Positions 1 to 12,095 are shown, counted from the stretch's first letter. The stretch: DNA of 64,000 nucleotides from Leptodactylus fallax (GCA_947044405.1 CAMRHE010000067.1:5213501-5277500); one strand, 5' to 3'. Made by a program: numbers and translations. The notes: generated by a model not told the origin, from the letters alone.

Positions 1-80
1 AGTAATTTACTTAGGTTTGGGATACTAAACCACTGCTACAGGCTGGCATAGTGGTGGTTTAGTGGTCCCAAACTACCCCT

Positions 81-324
81 TTAAAGGAAACCTATCACCA
101 GAACCCAGCATATCAACAAAACCCCAAGCCAAATAGTAAGTTTTGCATGACCTGAATCAAAAAGTGTCAACACCCTCATTGTTCCAAAGAGTTCATTTGT
201 GATATCTCGGCAACGGAGACATGGACTCACAAGGGGAAAACACCATTCGATTGAGGTGACCCTAACCTATCTATCTGTAGGGTTAGGGTTGATATGCTGG
301 GTTCTGTTGACAAACTCCCTTTAA
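81..324. mobile_element. Palindromic non-autonomous DNA element bounded by TTAA
   Basis: A 244-bp element has long terminal inverted repeats. The left end carries AACCCAGCATATCAAC, and the right end carries GTTGATATGCTGGGTT in inverted order. TTAA stands at each outer edge (81-84 and 321-324), as expected for a TTAA target duplication of the piggyBac or Kolobok type. It contains no coding capacity. Confidence 0.75.
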
Positions 325-1885
325 AAGTTTCATAAAACAGTTTGCAGCCTCTTGAAGTTTTGGAGGCAAGGTATAAGGAACTTGACTTCCCCACTACTTT
401 CTTGCTCTAGATATAGATTACTTTCTTGCAAGCAGGAGTAATTCCACTAGTCAATGAATATTTGAGAACTGCAGATAATGCACTTCCCTAATGTATTCCA
501 AACCAGAACATTCTGCAGAACATTTCAATTTGGAATGTTCAAGTCCCTATGTAAATTCTATGTATAAGAGGATGACTACCGGTATTAGGATTGTACCACT
601 AATAACTATTTACACAGCGGCACCGGCAGTCTGGCATACAGGACGTACAGGGGTATCATTTTGGGACGAATACATCTAATGTAATCAAGTCTTTTCGGGA
701 CAGACGCCTATAACCTACATGCATGTTCACAGTCTCTAATACATTTCTAATCAATCTCCAAGCTTTACGTCTATCCCCTGAACATTAGCCTGGACCACAT
801 GTGCAAAATTTATGTTTAGAAAAACTATTACTCTAAACAGCATGATGTCAGGGAAAGGAAATTGCAATATTTTACCTGTCAATTCCTATTTCTTAGTTTA
901 TTGGTTATCATGTGAAACCTTAATTTGATGAAATTTGCTCATTTGCATACCAAATTAGCACACTGCATGGGATTCCTACCGTAATACACTTCTGCATTAT
1001 CTCTCAAATTGACTATGATGTGTTACCGAGTGGGAAGGGTTGCAATTTTACTTTGAAATGCATTTAAAGTCATACTGGGCAGTTTTCAGCTGACCTCATT
1101 ATTTATATTTCGCAATGATATTCTCGGAAAAAGCCTCTGTCTCCTATTAAACCTGTATTTGAATATGTGGTAAATGGAACGGAGCAAAGCTCATTGTTTC
1201 TGTCTTACATAATTAAATTAAGACAATACTTCACTTGCTGTGTAAATGATTTTTACCATTTTGGAGTTGAGGATGGAAGTGATGGCTCTGAAAGTAACCG
1301 GCAGATAGTCAGGTAATTGTAAATTACCTTTATTCACCGAACTGATTTCTATTTAACTACTTTAATGAAAATAAACATAATGTTAAATTGTGTTTGCCTC
1401 CTCGCATGGTCCACGGACCCTCTGCTCAAGTGTTTCTGACTAATTAAGAAAATTATTATTTTTCCTTATGGTGCTTTAAAGATAACTTGTATTCCCGCCT
1501 GGTGCTTGTAATTCTCATTGCTGGAACACTCGAGACCTCAACTCCTTCATGTGAAAAGTCAACACTGGAGAATTTAACATAGACAACAACTGGCAAATCG
1601 AATGTAAATGTGCAGAAGTACAAGTTGGACAAGTGAGCAATGACTAAACAAAGGGAAACTCAGAGCAAGAGAGGTTTTGTTCTTGTATCTGTATTTCATT
1701 TTTGTCCTTGGTCTTCTGCTTGTAACATAGACTTGTTCTACAATCGGGGAATAGAGAAGTAGAGAAGGAGTTACATTTGGGTTTTCGTACCTGAATGGTC
1801 ATGAATATCCTGGGGAAGATTTGTAATTTATGTCAAAAAATGGCCTTAAAGAACCACCTCAGTGAGTTATTCCATTCTTTATGTA
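325..1885. other. Repeat-poor non-coding block, possible conserved regulatory DNA
   Basis: I recognise no gene and no interspersed repeat here. From about 870 to 1530 the sequence is rich in TAATT/AATTA homeodomain-type cores and has a perfect octamer ATTTGCAT (POU site, reverse of ATGCAAAT) at 941-948. Such composition is common in conserved enhancers near developmental genes. No function can be claimed without alignment to other vertebrates. Confidence 0.3.
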
Positions 1886-1892
1886 CCTATTA

Positions 1893-1923
<31 letters not shown>
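1893..1923. repeat. (CT)n(TA)n microsatellite
   Basis: About ten CT dinucleotides run directly into about six TA dinucleotides. Confidence 0.95.
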
Positions 1924-1924
<1 letters not shown>

Positions 1925-2544
1925 TCAGCCAGTATTATCTTATTTAGTTATTTCTTTCTGTCTAAATCCTTCTACTCAGTAAGGTGATTCTCACTCTGAC
2001 CAGATAAAATGTACAGAAACCAATACATAAATCCCTGACTTCCTGTATGAAGGATTATATCACACAAGCTCTCCACAGGGGGATACAGAAACGTGTGACA
2101 CTAACTACTGATAAGAAGACAGTTCCTGTCACAGAGTTACAATGAAAGAGCTTGCAGCTATGTCACCCTATATACTTATAGTCTGATTATTTTGTAGAAT
2201 ATAGAGAAAAGGATAACTGTGCTGTCCCACAGCAGGTAGATATAGTACAGTCTCCAGCTGCCCATGTGATTCTTCGCTGATGCATAATGGGATTAATAGC
2301 AGAGAAAAAAGAAATGCCAAAATGATCAGGAGCTGTGGAGAAGCTGGATTGCAGGGATATGAGTGCAGTATACTGTATATGAAAGAAGCCTGGAGAGTGG
2401 CAGACAATCAGATGAGGGTGCAGGGATGGAAAAACGGTTTTTGTTGGAGTGCTTCTTTTTAGACAAGGGGCACACACCACCATAAAATTGATGGGGTTTG
2501 TCAGAAAGGGATGGCGCAAACATGTTGCCACTTTTTTTTTCTGT

Positions 2545-2700
2545 AAACTAAGCCAACCAATCGATGGTGTAAACTGAGACTAGACAGTCTAGAGATGCTC
2601 CAGAGTTATCATCCATCATCAGTCACTGTGGTGCATTTTAAGACTGTCAAGTGAGTCTTACTTGCACTGTCTAGAAATTAGACGGACCTTGTAAATCTGC
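2545..2700 (-). repeat. Interspersed repeat also present at 5668-5830
   Basis: It shares, in opposite orientation, the motifs gccaaccaa, actagacagtctag and catcagtcactgtg with 5668-5830. The two copies are diverged. No open frame or clear termini were seen. It is likely a non-autonomous DNA element. Confidence 0.5.
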
Positions 2701-3711
2701 TCCACTATTGTAACTTCTGTATATAGTCCATCTTTTAAAACAAAGCTGTATAAATCCAGAATTATAAAATAATTATTTAAAAGATTCCAAATAAATAGCT
2801 CAAAATTCCTGCATAGTGTAATGATGCTGGCTGAAGACTACATATCACAACTGGACTTCACCTTTCCCAGGTACTAGCAGTGTCTCCTTTGTACTCAAAT
2901 ACCCCAGGGTCAAATAGTATAAGAGCAGGTAAAAGGGAAAGCATGGAAATGGGAACTCATCAGAAGGAGAGGGACTTCAAAGTAGAGATAGCAGATTATG
3001 GCTCATGGTGGTGGCAGGCAATAGAGCGGACAGATCTGGACAAATGGACAGACCAGAACAACTGACCATAACTAATTTTTCCTGAATCTTTCCCTATATA
3101 TCTATCTCTAAACACTAGTCCTAATTCCAGACACCACTGGCCCTTATTTTCCCTAATCTGCCATGCTGACCCTAACACAGCTAGTAGCAAGATCTGAAGT
3201 AAGAAGCAAGGCATATCAGATATAAACAGAAGAGAACACATAAGAATTGCAAGACTCCAGGACTGGACCAGAATACCTGCAAGAACAAACATCATAGAAG
3301 CAAACCAGACAAGATAAAATACAAACAGGGAACAAACACACTAAGCTACACTCAGAAATGGTCTGGAATAACCATAAGAACAAAGCTGAACCATGGGAGA
3401 CAAATTAGGCAAGATACTAGAAATGCAAGGGGGAAAACTGAACAGAGCTATGCTATATCCTGCAGGTGACTGAGGGAGCCAGGAAATATTAAGAGAGGCT
3501 AACCAAACAGGAACTCCTTTCACAAAGAAGCCTGCCCCACACTGTGATCAGCCAATCCACTAATGCATCAGCTGACAGCCAGTGGCATAGCACCCAAACA
3601 AAGTATTAGGCAGGAAAGATGAAACAACAGAACACATAGGTATAGAGTAAAAGTATAAAATTTAGGTTGCCTACAACCAACACTAGGGAGAGCTCAGGAG
3701 CTTAAAGGGAA
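2701..3711. other. No gene recognised; possible old repeat
   Basis: The 2880-3620 stretch is purine-rich on the plus strand (many aagac, aggaa and acaagata blocks) and resembles 58480-58860 in style: short phrases about accession-free promoter-like DNA rather than coding. It may be a decayed LTR-type repeat read on the minus strand, but no termini, primer-binding site or protein remnant was found. Confidence 0.25.
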
Positions 3712-4244
3712 CCTGTCAGCACAATTTTACCACTACAACTGTCACCAGTACTTGACAGGGCATCTCCCTTTCTGGCTAACGCTGTCTTTATGTCTGAGCA
3801 CCATCCTTAGCAAAACCACCTTTATTCAATATGTAAATTAGGGTTTTAAACTCAAGGGGTGGTGGTAGCATATAAAGTGAAGCCCTCCACACCCTGTCTC
3901 TTCCCCTCTGCTGTGATGTACCCCCTACCCCTGTGGTGTCACCTCTGCAGCCCAATAAAGTCCTGTGCTTGTTCCATGGAGTGAAACTCAGCACTAAGCC
4001 GGGTGTACATCCACGACTTCAGCTCATCATTGCGCCTGCACCAGGGGCGTAGTCACGCATGCACAAGAGGAGAAATGAATGGGACAGAGCTGCAGCATAG
4101 CCATGTAACCAACCAAGATGATGTCACTTCCTGAGAAGAAGAAAGCAGCCATGTTTTCAAAGTATTGCACACCCCCTTTCAAGAACAATTTTTACATTTT
4201 TAGTGTGTACTAAAGGATATTTTTATCTCGTAGGTTTCCATTAA
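3712..4244. mobile_element. Non-autonomous element, AGGGAACCTGTCA family, TTAA-bounded
   Basis: It begins TTAAAGGGAACCTGTCAGC and ends near a reverse-complement-like GTAGGTTTCCATTAA. TTAA marks both borders. The terminal match decays quickly, so the copy is old. Internal similarity (a ttcaatatgtaaattagg-like block) links it to the copies at 8066 and 32756. Confidence 0.55.
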
Positions 4245-4261
4245 GGGCGTATTCCACCTTT

Positions 4262-4572
4262 TGAGATTGATGGTCTATCCTTAAGATAAGCCATCAATTT
4301 TAGATTGGCGGGGGTTTGACTGTCAGCTGTTTTCCAAAGCATGTAGTTTTTGGCATTGTTCACATGCTGGCCTCTGCTCACTCTCCAGAACAGTCCCATG
4401 CAAGTCTATGGAACGCTAATACAGTACCAATAACTGTCACTACTAAAAGTACAGCAGGTGAGCAGCGCAGCGCCTGTCATGTATACAATGATCTACGGGG
4501 GTCCCAACAGTCAGACCCCACCAATCTAACATCGATGACCTATATTATGGATAGACCATCAATCTTTAGAAC
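4262..4572. mobile_element. Anuran interspersed repeat, GATGGTCTATCC family
   Basis: The ends are inverted: GATTGATGGTCTATCC at the left and GGATAGACCATCAATC at the right. The interior carries phrases typical of this family (a purine-rich cagacccca box and a cccatgcaagtctatgg box). Related copies are at 5962, 26504 and 31683. Confidence 0.7.
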
Positions 4573-5489
4573 TTCTTTCAGCTAATTTGAATTGCCACCT
4601 TGTCGTCTTGCCTTATCCAGAATTTCGGTTATGTGTTTATATCTTATTCGTAGCTTATCAATTTGCTAGAATTACACACTTTCATTTTACTCATAGTCAC
4701 GTTTTTTATTACTGGTAAATATACCATGTTCCCAGTCTAACGAATTTCTGAAACTTTTCCTAAATAAATTACAATAATATTAACAGGATGATTTGCAATA
4801 CAAATGCAGTGTAACAGACGGAAATATATGGAGACAAGATTAGATCTCTTGCTGTATTCATTAAGAATTTTATATGCAGAGATGTCATTAAAAAATCATG
4901 TACTTTCCTTGTCTGTGTTTTGTCTGACATGATTTGCTGAATTTCCTCCTTAGTAAATATTACCCAGTATCACCAATAAATTGATTTAACTGCCCTGAAA
5001 AATGTAGTAACTCGGAAGATAGAACATCGCTTGGGACAGTCGGAGCACTTTGCACTGGTGACTGTCACACATGTCTATTTCTGTAACTATTTACACCCAT
5101 TAAGACAGTTCTGTCTAAAAATGTGAACTAAATGTAGATTATCATTATTCTAAACTAGGCTACAACCTATGACAGGTAATGCTACGTTTTTGCCCCCACT
5201 GCTATTTATAGTAAAGGTTCGGTATGTTGCAAGCAATCTTGACCAACGTAAATGGAGTTTGTCAGCAGGAACATCAGGGAGCACGAACATCATTGGAGGA
5301 GATTTATTATGCCTTGCATAGCAGTTTTCTGCCATTCAAAGTATGAAAAAGTTATGAATTTTAGTGCAAATTGGGTTTTTGCACAAAAGTGTGCCATATT
5401 TTTTTTTCTTTTCAGCCATCCTCGCCACTTTCCTGGAAGGGGATGTGTTCACTGACCCCACCAGATTAATCATCAGTTTACTGGCATGA
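4573..5489. other. No gene recognised
   Basis: This is AT-rich DNA with short frames only. The 5300-5460 part resembles a decayed non-autonomous repeat (cf. 49830-49980), but the match is too weak to delimit. Confidence 0.3.
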
Positions 5490-5650
5490 AGGAGTAATGA
5501 AATCTACACCAGCTACACTTGGTTTTTGAGCCAAAGCCAGGAATGGATTCAGCAGGAAGGAGTATAAGCGTTTCCTTCATATTTCTTTTCATTCCTTTTG
5601 AATCTATTCCTGGCTTTGGTTCAAAAATCTCCAGTAAAATCTGCTTTTAA
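5490..5650. mobile_element. Short palindromic element, second copy at 10505
   Basis: Inverted halves: the left carries GAGCCAAAGCCAGGAATGGA, and the right carries TCTATTCCTGGCTTTGGTTC. The same arrangement occurs at 10505-10650. It is a foldback-type non-autonomous element without coding potential. Confidence 0.65.
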
Positions 5651-5667
5651 AAAGCAACAAAAACTCA

Positions 5668-5830
5668 TTGGCCTAGATTTACTAATAGTTAGACAGGCAG
5701 TCTGAAAATGTGCCAGATTTATCACAGTGACTGATGGTGGGTGATAAATTTGGCGTAGCTTTACACTGTCTAGTCTAAATTTATACCATCTTTTGGTTGG
5801 CTTGCTTTGAGACAGAAGTTTTTGACACTA
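5668..5830 (+). repeat. Interspersed repeat (partner of 2545-2700)
   Basis: It begins with a gcctagatttactaat phrase, common at the ends of frog palindromic elements, and shares the actgtctagtctaaat and tggttggctt blocks with 2545-2700 in opposite orientation. Confidence 0.5.
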
Positions 5831-5961
5831 TTTTGGCACATTTTTGGCACATGATGGTGTATTTAAGCCACTTCCCCTTTTTCTGAGAATTCACACCCAC
5901 ATGTCTAGCATGTCAAAAATTTTTAGCCCAAACTTTTTTTTTTTAAAGCAGTGTGGATTCA

Positions 5962-6345
5962 AATATTGATGTCCTCTCCTTTGAATAGGTCATTAATATC
6001 TGAATGGTTAGGGTCTGAACACCTGGGTCAACCGCAGATCAGCTGATTGAAGCAGCAGCGGTGCTTTAGTGAGTGACACTTCCACTTCACAGGCTAATGA
6101 TGTCACATTCATTCATCACTTGGCCTATGCACAGCTCAGTTACATTCAAATGAATAGGTCTGAGATACAATACCAAGCACAAAACGTAGTTGAGCATTGA
6201 AGAGGCTACAGAAATCATCCAAAAGTTGCAGACTCACCAATCTGCTGTTTGGTGATAGTCACAGGTGTCGGACACCCCACGATCTGATATTGATGGCCTA
6301 TCCTAAGAATAGATCATCAATATCTTAGTATTGAAAAACTCCTTC
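5962..6345. mobile_element. Anuran interspersed repeat, GATGGTCTATCC family
   Basis: It contains the family's internal landmarks: agatcagctgatt, a cattcaaatgaatagg box, gagatacaataccaagcac, and a terminal GATATTGATGGCCTATCC with its inverted gatcatcaatatc. It is flanked on the right by a different palindromic element at 6351. Confidence 0.7.
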
Positions 6346-6350
6346 AACAT

Positions 6351-6660
6351 TTAAGGAATTTTCCTATGATTATAACTATACTTTCTAGACAGTTAAAAGT
6401 TAAACATTTTGCAAATATAAGTAATTAAATATTTTGCAGCGTTTATAAGATTTTCTCTAACCATCTTAGTGGGGACATCTTTTGGCTTGATTGAATGCCA
6501 ATGGCTAAGACCATGAATGTGGGAACTTTCTATTGTCTGGCACTTGTCAGAAATCAAGTCATGAATTCCTCATTGTGGTTGGGTTATCTTCTAATGTGTT
6601 TAGTGTCCCTGTCTGATAACGCTATCACAATAAGGAAATCATGGCTGGGTTTCTGACAAC
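6351..6660. mobile_element. Foldback element, family A, copy 1 (truncated)
   Basis: It shares landmarks in the same order with 21937 and 40656: agttaaaagttaaacatttt, gattttctctaaccat, a tgccaatggctaagacc box and caaggaaatcatgg-like segments. The right inverted half is missing after about 6660. Confidence 0.75.
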
Positions 6661-6663
6661 ATG

Positions 6664-6790
6664 AGTGGCGGTACATTATGGAATAATATAATGGACCAGC
6701 TAGCAGGACATGTCTGGCTGAGTGGTGGCAGCTGTGGCGACATAAGTGGCAGTACAGCATGAAATAATATGATGTACCAGGCCACAAGAC
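6664..6790. repeat. Local duplication of about 47 bp
   Basis: Segment 6664-6710 is repeated in diverged form at 6744-6790. Both copies carry agtggc.gtaca..atg.aataatat and a c.agcaggaca/cacaagaca end. The spacing is 80 bp. Confidence 0.6.
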
Positions 6791-6799
6791 AAGAGTGTT

Positions 6800-8065
6800 G
6801 ATTTTGCACTATTGACTACAACAGGTTGTGTCAGTCAGCTTGTTTTTGGGTTTTTTTTTAGAACGCACGTTGTATGTATTTAACAAAAAAAAAAAAAAAC
6901 ACTATTGCCCAAAAAAACCCTTAATAAAAGGTTTTTCACTAACAGGACTGACTGACTGGCTTGTCAGTAAAAACAATGTAAAATACCCTGTGGACAATCA
7001 CAAATCATTCTGACACTATTTAAAAAAAAAAAAATTGCTCTGTTGCAAAAAAAGACAAAATTAGATTGGCAATGAAACGGTAAACTTCCAGTGTCTGTGG
7101 AAGTCAGTGCAAACTGCAGTAGTCACAGGCTCACAGCACAGTGCAGAAATTCTCCTTTCCTCCACTCCTATGATTTCTCTGCCTACCTGCCTAAAATTGA
7201 TTAAATCTAACTAATTGTCCTTCAACTTGTCCTCCTCCTATTATTCTGTAGTTCAATCGCACTGTTGCCATTGTTTTTCATGGAGCCACTGCTTTGCATC
7301 ATGCAGTGATGATGATACCACAAGGGTCTCTCAGTTTGAACACTTTCCAAAATGGATCTGTCTTTCTCAGCTAAAACCTTATATTGTGTTTGTGACATCA
7401 ACACAGTTCTCTTTAGTGCCTGAGAAGCTGTCGGGTCATGTCTCCTTTGCATTTTCACTGCGTAAATGCTTGTCACAGTGCCCATTTTAGTCTGCCCAAG
7501 ACGAATTGTGAAGGTTTCACTTTTGTTAAAAAAAAAACAAGCATTTTGGAATATTTGGGTCGAATCTGGCTCATAACAAATTGGTTTGCTCATCTCTACT
7601 CACATTTTTACAACTGCCCAATTTTCCTGCTTCAACCTCTAACATGATCTTCCATACTTTTACAGTTTCTGAACACTTTTGTGATAAAATCTTCAGTAAA
7701 ATTAGCCACATATCAATTTAGGGCCCTTTGAGAAATATTGGGATATAATAACCAGTGCCTTAAATGCATTGTACAATGTCTTCCTTTGAGTCTGTTTCTT
7801 TAAGTAAGAAGGATTGTTATTCAGAGTGGCATGTGTTCTCAATATTGGTAAAATGAATTTCTATTAGGTAAATTCCAAGAGAGTAGAATTCCCTTTATAT
7901 CTTCTTACAATGGACCTCTCAGGTCTTGCAATATAATTTTAGGCTCCTGAACAGAAGTTTAATTAATAAGGTGAATTCATTTATCTTACAATTATTCTAG
8001 AATGTATAGGCAGTCCCAAATACCAAACAAAGTTGGTAACTATTCCAGTCTAAAATATATTAATA
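6800..8065. other. No gene recognised
   Basis: Simple AT-rich DNA with several poly-A and poly-T runs (for example 6883-6899 and 7021-7034). A 123-codon minus frame at 7593-7222 has no recognisable motif and no sign of splicing or conservation, so I do not call it a gene. Confidence 0.4.
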
Positions 8066-8290
8066 TTAAAGGGATTCTATCAGCAGTAAGATTGTAATCA
8101 AAGTATTCCCAGTACCTTGCAGTGTTCTTTATGCACTTTCCAAATATGCCTTTGTTATGCAGCATTGCTGCACCATTATTAAGACTATCATTGTTGTATT
8201 CATATGCAAATTAGGCAAAAAGGCTTTTGGGGCATTTCTTATCTACCCCGGACTTTACTGCGCACTGTAGGTTACCTCCCCTAGCTGCTG
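8066..8290. mobile_element. Non-autonomous element, AGGGATTCTATCAGC family
   Basis: It begins TTAAAGGGATTCTATCAGC and contains a tcatatgcaaattagg block also seen at 32756 (as atcatatgcaaatgagc). The right end is not clear and the end coordinate is approximate. Confidence 0.5.
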
Positions 8291-8574
8291 TCATATAATG
8301 GCTATGACAGATCCATTTTCCAGACTTGTTATGATCCATTAGGATCATTTGTTTACCCCATTGCCTTATAATGGCTCATTCAGGATGCCATCAGGCATCT
8401 GTTTATTTTACTATATTGAACACTGTAGCAGGCTGTGCTATTTGGACAATCAAAATGCAACAAAAATGGTGGAAAATATGTTTTAATACAGAGCTTATTA
8501 AATTTTTATAGCAAAATTATTTTACTGGGTGTGTGGTTTTCATTAGCATGCAATAAAGTATAGCAATTTCTATT

Positions 8575-10005
8575 TCATTCAATGTTCCTCAAGATTGGAG
8601 AATGGCCATTGTTGTACCCATCTACAAGAAGGGTAGCAGAGAAGCTGGAAACTACTAACCAGTTAGCTTGACCTTGGTATTAGTGAAAATAATGGAAGCC
8701 CTCCTGAAAAAGAAGGTAATTGTCCACCTAAAACCCAGAAACCAAGATCCAAAAGAGCATGTCTTCATTGAGGGCAGATCATGTCAAACTGATGTATTTG
8801 ACTGTGTCACAAAAGTGTTTGATACAGAGTCTCGTAAGAGTTGATAGATAAATTATTGAAGATTGGACTTAATCCCAAGAGAGTTCAGTGGATTCGCAGT
8901 TGGCTGATGAAAAGATACCAGAGTGTTGTTGTCAATGGTGTGTTTTCCTGAATAAAGATGAGTCAATAGTGGTGTACTTCAAGAGTCCTGGATTTTTGTA
9001 GGTGACATATGAGAAGGTTTGGTAAGGTTTGCCTGTTTGCAGATGACATAAAAGTGTTGATATTCCTGCAGGGGTTCGTAACATGGAAAAAATATTTAGC
9101 GTCACTGGATAAATTGTCGAAACTATGGAAACTGCACACTGTAAAATAATGCACTTGGAGAGAAGGAATGCTCTATCTGAGTACTGTATTGGCTGTTTTG
9201 TGTTAGCCAGGACTTCGGAAGAGAAAGATCTACATGTCCTCATATCTGACAGCTTCAAAATGAGTGCACAGCTTGGGTAGGTGACTGGTAAAGCAAGTCT
9301 CATAGATTGTAAGCCCTTGCGGGCAGGGCCCTCTATCCCACTGTGCCAGTTGGTCACTGTTAGTATTATCTATTTTGTACATCTTGTGTACCGTATGTAA
9401 ATCCTCATATGTAAAGCACCATGGAATTAATGGTACTATATAAATAAATAATAATAATAATAAGATGTTTGGCTGTATAGCTAATGGAATGACCAGTAGA
9501 CAGAGAGAGATTTTAATCCCGCTATATACAGCGCTAGTGAGACCACATCTAGAATATTGTGTCCAATTCTGGAGAACTCACCTACAAAAAGATATAGAAA
9601 AGATGGAATAGGCACAAAGGCAGGCTACACATATGGTGCCGGGTCTGAAGCATAAAAATCATAAGAACTTAGACTGTATAACCTTAAGGAAAGGGGAGAC
9701 ATGACTGAAGCCTTTAAATATGTTAAAGGTGTACATAAGGGGGAAGAGTTTTTAATAAAAGAAACTAAACACAAAAACAAGAGGACACAAATCTGAATTT
9801 AGTTGTGGAAAGATCAGAAGCAATATTAGGAAATATTATTACACTGGACGAGTAGTTGAGGTTTGGAATAAACTTCCAGCAGATGTGGTTGGGAAATCTA
9901 CAGTAAGTGAATTTATACAAGCATATCTATCCTGAGCTAAAAAGGAAATAATATAATGGTAGACTAGACGGATCATGTGGTCTTTTTCAGTGTACTATGT
10001 TTCTC
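8575..10005 (+). pseudogene. Dead CR1-type LINE, reverse transcriptase and 3' end
   Basis: Conceptual translation in several frames gives reverse transcriptase landmarks in order: PQDWRMAIVVPIYKKGSRE near the start; a catalytic-box variant LFADD (9033-9047); MFGCIANGMTSRQREILIP; LVRPHLEYCVQFW at about 9530; and WNKLPADVV followed by a stop-rich 3' tail near 9870. This is the C-terminal half of an ORF2 of the CR1/L2 group. It is 5'-truncated, as usual for LINEs. Stops and frameshifts are frequent, and the copy is interrupted by a separate repeat at 9300-9462. It has no endonuclease domain and cannot be active. Confidence 0.85.
9300..9462 (+). mobile_element. SINE/LINE2-type 3' tail nested in the CR1-type LINE
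   Basis: It starts near atagattgtaagcccttgcg, contains gggcagggccctc, and ends caccatggaattaatgg, ctatataaata and an (ATA)n tail. LINE coding resumes on the far side (ATGTTTGGCTGTATAGC), so this piece inserted into the older LINE. Relatives are at 47478 (minus) and 61578 (plus). Confidence 0.75.
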
Positions 10006-10504
10006 TTGCTTTACTGTGGAGCACATCACCAAAAACAGCAAACATAAGAGAGGCCTGGATGCCGAAATGTTGCTGTTTTTGCCGAATGTGCTCTACAGTA
10101 AAGCAGTTTGTGGTGCACTAGACTGGTTTGCACTTTTGACACCTTTAGTGGATTGAGGTGGGACCCATCTGTAAGGTAGCATGCTTGGATCTGGTACCCA
10201 CACAATACTCATACAGGCACATTTTGGGCTTCCTCAAAATAAAACAAAACATTCAAGAAATTAGTAGGAACTAAATTCGGATCAGTCATAAGATTAGAAT
10301 CATCTACCTAATATGGGATAGGTCCCCCTTGTGCCACCAAAATGCCTCTCACCTGTCATGGTACAGACTCTGAAGATGTCCTATGGTCTCTGACACTTCA
10401 CATTCACAGCAGATTCTTCAAGTCCTGTACTTTACAAGGTTTGCTTTACCAGCACATTTCACAGATGCGAATTAAGATCTGAATTTCAACACTTTGAAGT
10501 GTTA

Positions 10505-10650
10505 GGCTGGGGACATACCTAATCAGTTTTTTGTGCCAGAATTGGATCCAGAAGGAAGGAAATGTTTAAGTCCTTGTTTTATATTCCCAATTCCTTTTGC
10601 ATTCACTTCTGGTCTTGGCTCCAAAAACTTCAGCAAAAACTACCACAATA
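10505..10650. mobile_element. Short palindromic element (partner of 5490-5650)
   Basis: Left half GTGCCAGAATTGGATCCAGA, right half TTCACTTCTGGTCTTGGCTC. It has the same layout and internal ccttttgcattc phrase as the copy at 5490. Confidence 0.6.
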
Positions 10651-11646
10651 AGACTGTATGACATGAGCTTTTATCATCCTCCTTAGACTACTGCTGAACC
10701 ATTTTTGCAAAGGCTAAATTCAGTCTAAACTTCAAACGACTTTACTTTTTGGGCATTTGTTTAAAAAAAAAAAAAAATAGAAAAACAATCAATCAATCTC
10801 AGGTCTCTCCATTTATTTACGATATTATAATATGATTGGCCCATATTATAACTCAAAAGTAAAAAAAATATATGTCTGGCTTCCCAGTTGGTCACACAGT
10901 TACCCTATAGATTTATTACCTTCACTATAGAGCTGTGAAATGTGTGGACCCTCAATCCATGCTGTACTTGCTCTATGACCGTGTATTAATGCAAGTACCC
11001 ACAGCTACCTCTGCAAGGGGAATATCTAATATCCATATAAGCAAGACTGTCCTGTCCAGCAATAAAAAGCAATGTTATCTATTATTTCTTATTAAAGAAC
11101 ATGTCCTCAGAGAGCATTGCAGCTACATTAGTGATTATACTGTAAAGAAAGGTCATAAAGCCCTTTGGACATGACTGTCAGGTAGGACACTTGGTAAAGT
11201 AGTATACACATGTGTAATATAATACCCAGGCCATTGCCCATCTGACCTTTATACAGCAGATGTTGATTACTAGCAGTAGTTATTACATTTTGTTCTTCGG
11301 TAATGCTTCTACTTTAGCTACAATGCCAGATATGTCTGAATACTGTCAGCCTAACAAGAACATTTTCAAGTATAACAATACATTTACACTACTGAACATT
11401 GAGAATATGGTAGTGATAGCAACAGACTCAATATGGGTTACCTGAAAAACACCACCTTTTCTAAAACAGTGACAACCGGCATTGAAAGTGATGGTAAATC
11501 TGTATCATAAGGGCCAACTCCAAAAAGTTGATCACTGAAGGAAACCGTGTAAAACTTAACATTTATTGGTTTCTGTTAACGTATTGGCCAAATTGACAAA
11601 CAAAAATCGTAGTATATAAAGATGTCAGCTTGGATTGGAGATCTAT
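10651..11646. other. No gene recognised
   Basis: AT-rich DNA. Frames of 61-79 codons at 10935 and 11260 show no family motif, no splice context and ordinary composition. Confidence 0.4.
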
Positions 11647-12009
11647 TTAAAGAGGACCTTTCACCACATCCACGTCTTTACATCCTTCAAAAGGTGGCGC
11701 TCCATTGATTCCGGTACAGTTGGAATTTTTTCTCCAGCCCCTTCCATTCCCAAGCAATCACTGCTGTTTGTATCAGCGCCCAATATGGTAATTAGCCTCT
11801 TTACTGTCAGGTAGGCGGTCTCATACTATCTGCTAAGACACACCCACTTGACAGTAGAGAGTCTAATCAGCATATTGGGTGATGAAACTAACAGCGCTGA
11901 TTGCCTGGAAACAGTAGGAGTAAGAGTAAAAATTCCAACTGTGCCGAACTCAGTAGAGCGACACCTATTGAAGGATGTGAAGGGTTGTTGATGAAAGGCC
12001 CTCTTTAGG
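11647..12009. mobile_element. Palindromic element, family B, copy 1
   Basis: The left end is TTAAAGAGGACCTTTCACC. The right end is its inverse (GATGAAAGGCCCTCTTTAGG). The second layer of inverted sequence is cagttggaatttttt at the left and aaaattccaactgtgcc at the right. The element is about 360 bp, with no coding capacity. The TTAA at the right edge is mutated. Confidence 0.8.
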
Positions 12010-12095
12010 GGAATTGTGCAGAACTAGAAAACCATTGCTACAAATTTATAGAAACAGCGCCACCCCCATCTAAATGTTATATGTAATATCGCAGT

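Noticed and set aside
2880..3620. Possible LTR retrotransposon
   Set aside because: Purine-rich style only; no terminal repeats, primer-binding site or polyprotein remnants, so it is listed only as unclassified DNA.
7222..7593. 123-codon minus-strand open frame
   Set aside because: No recognisable domain, no splice or promoter context, and overlapping plus-strand frames of similar length.
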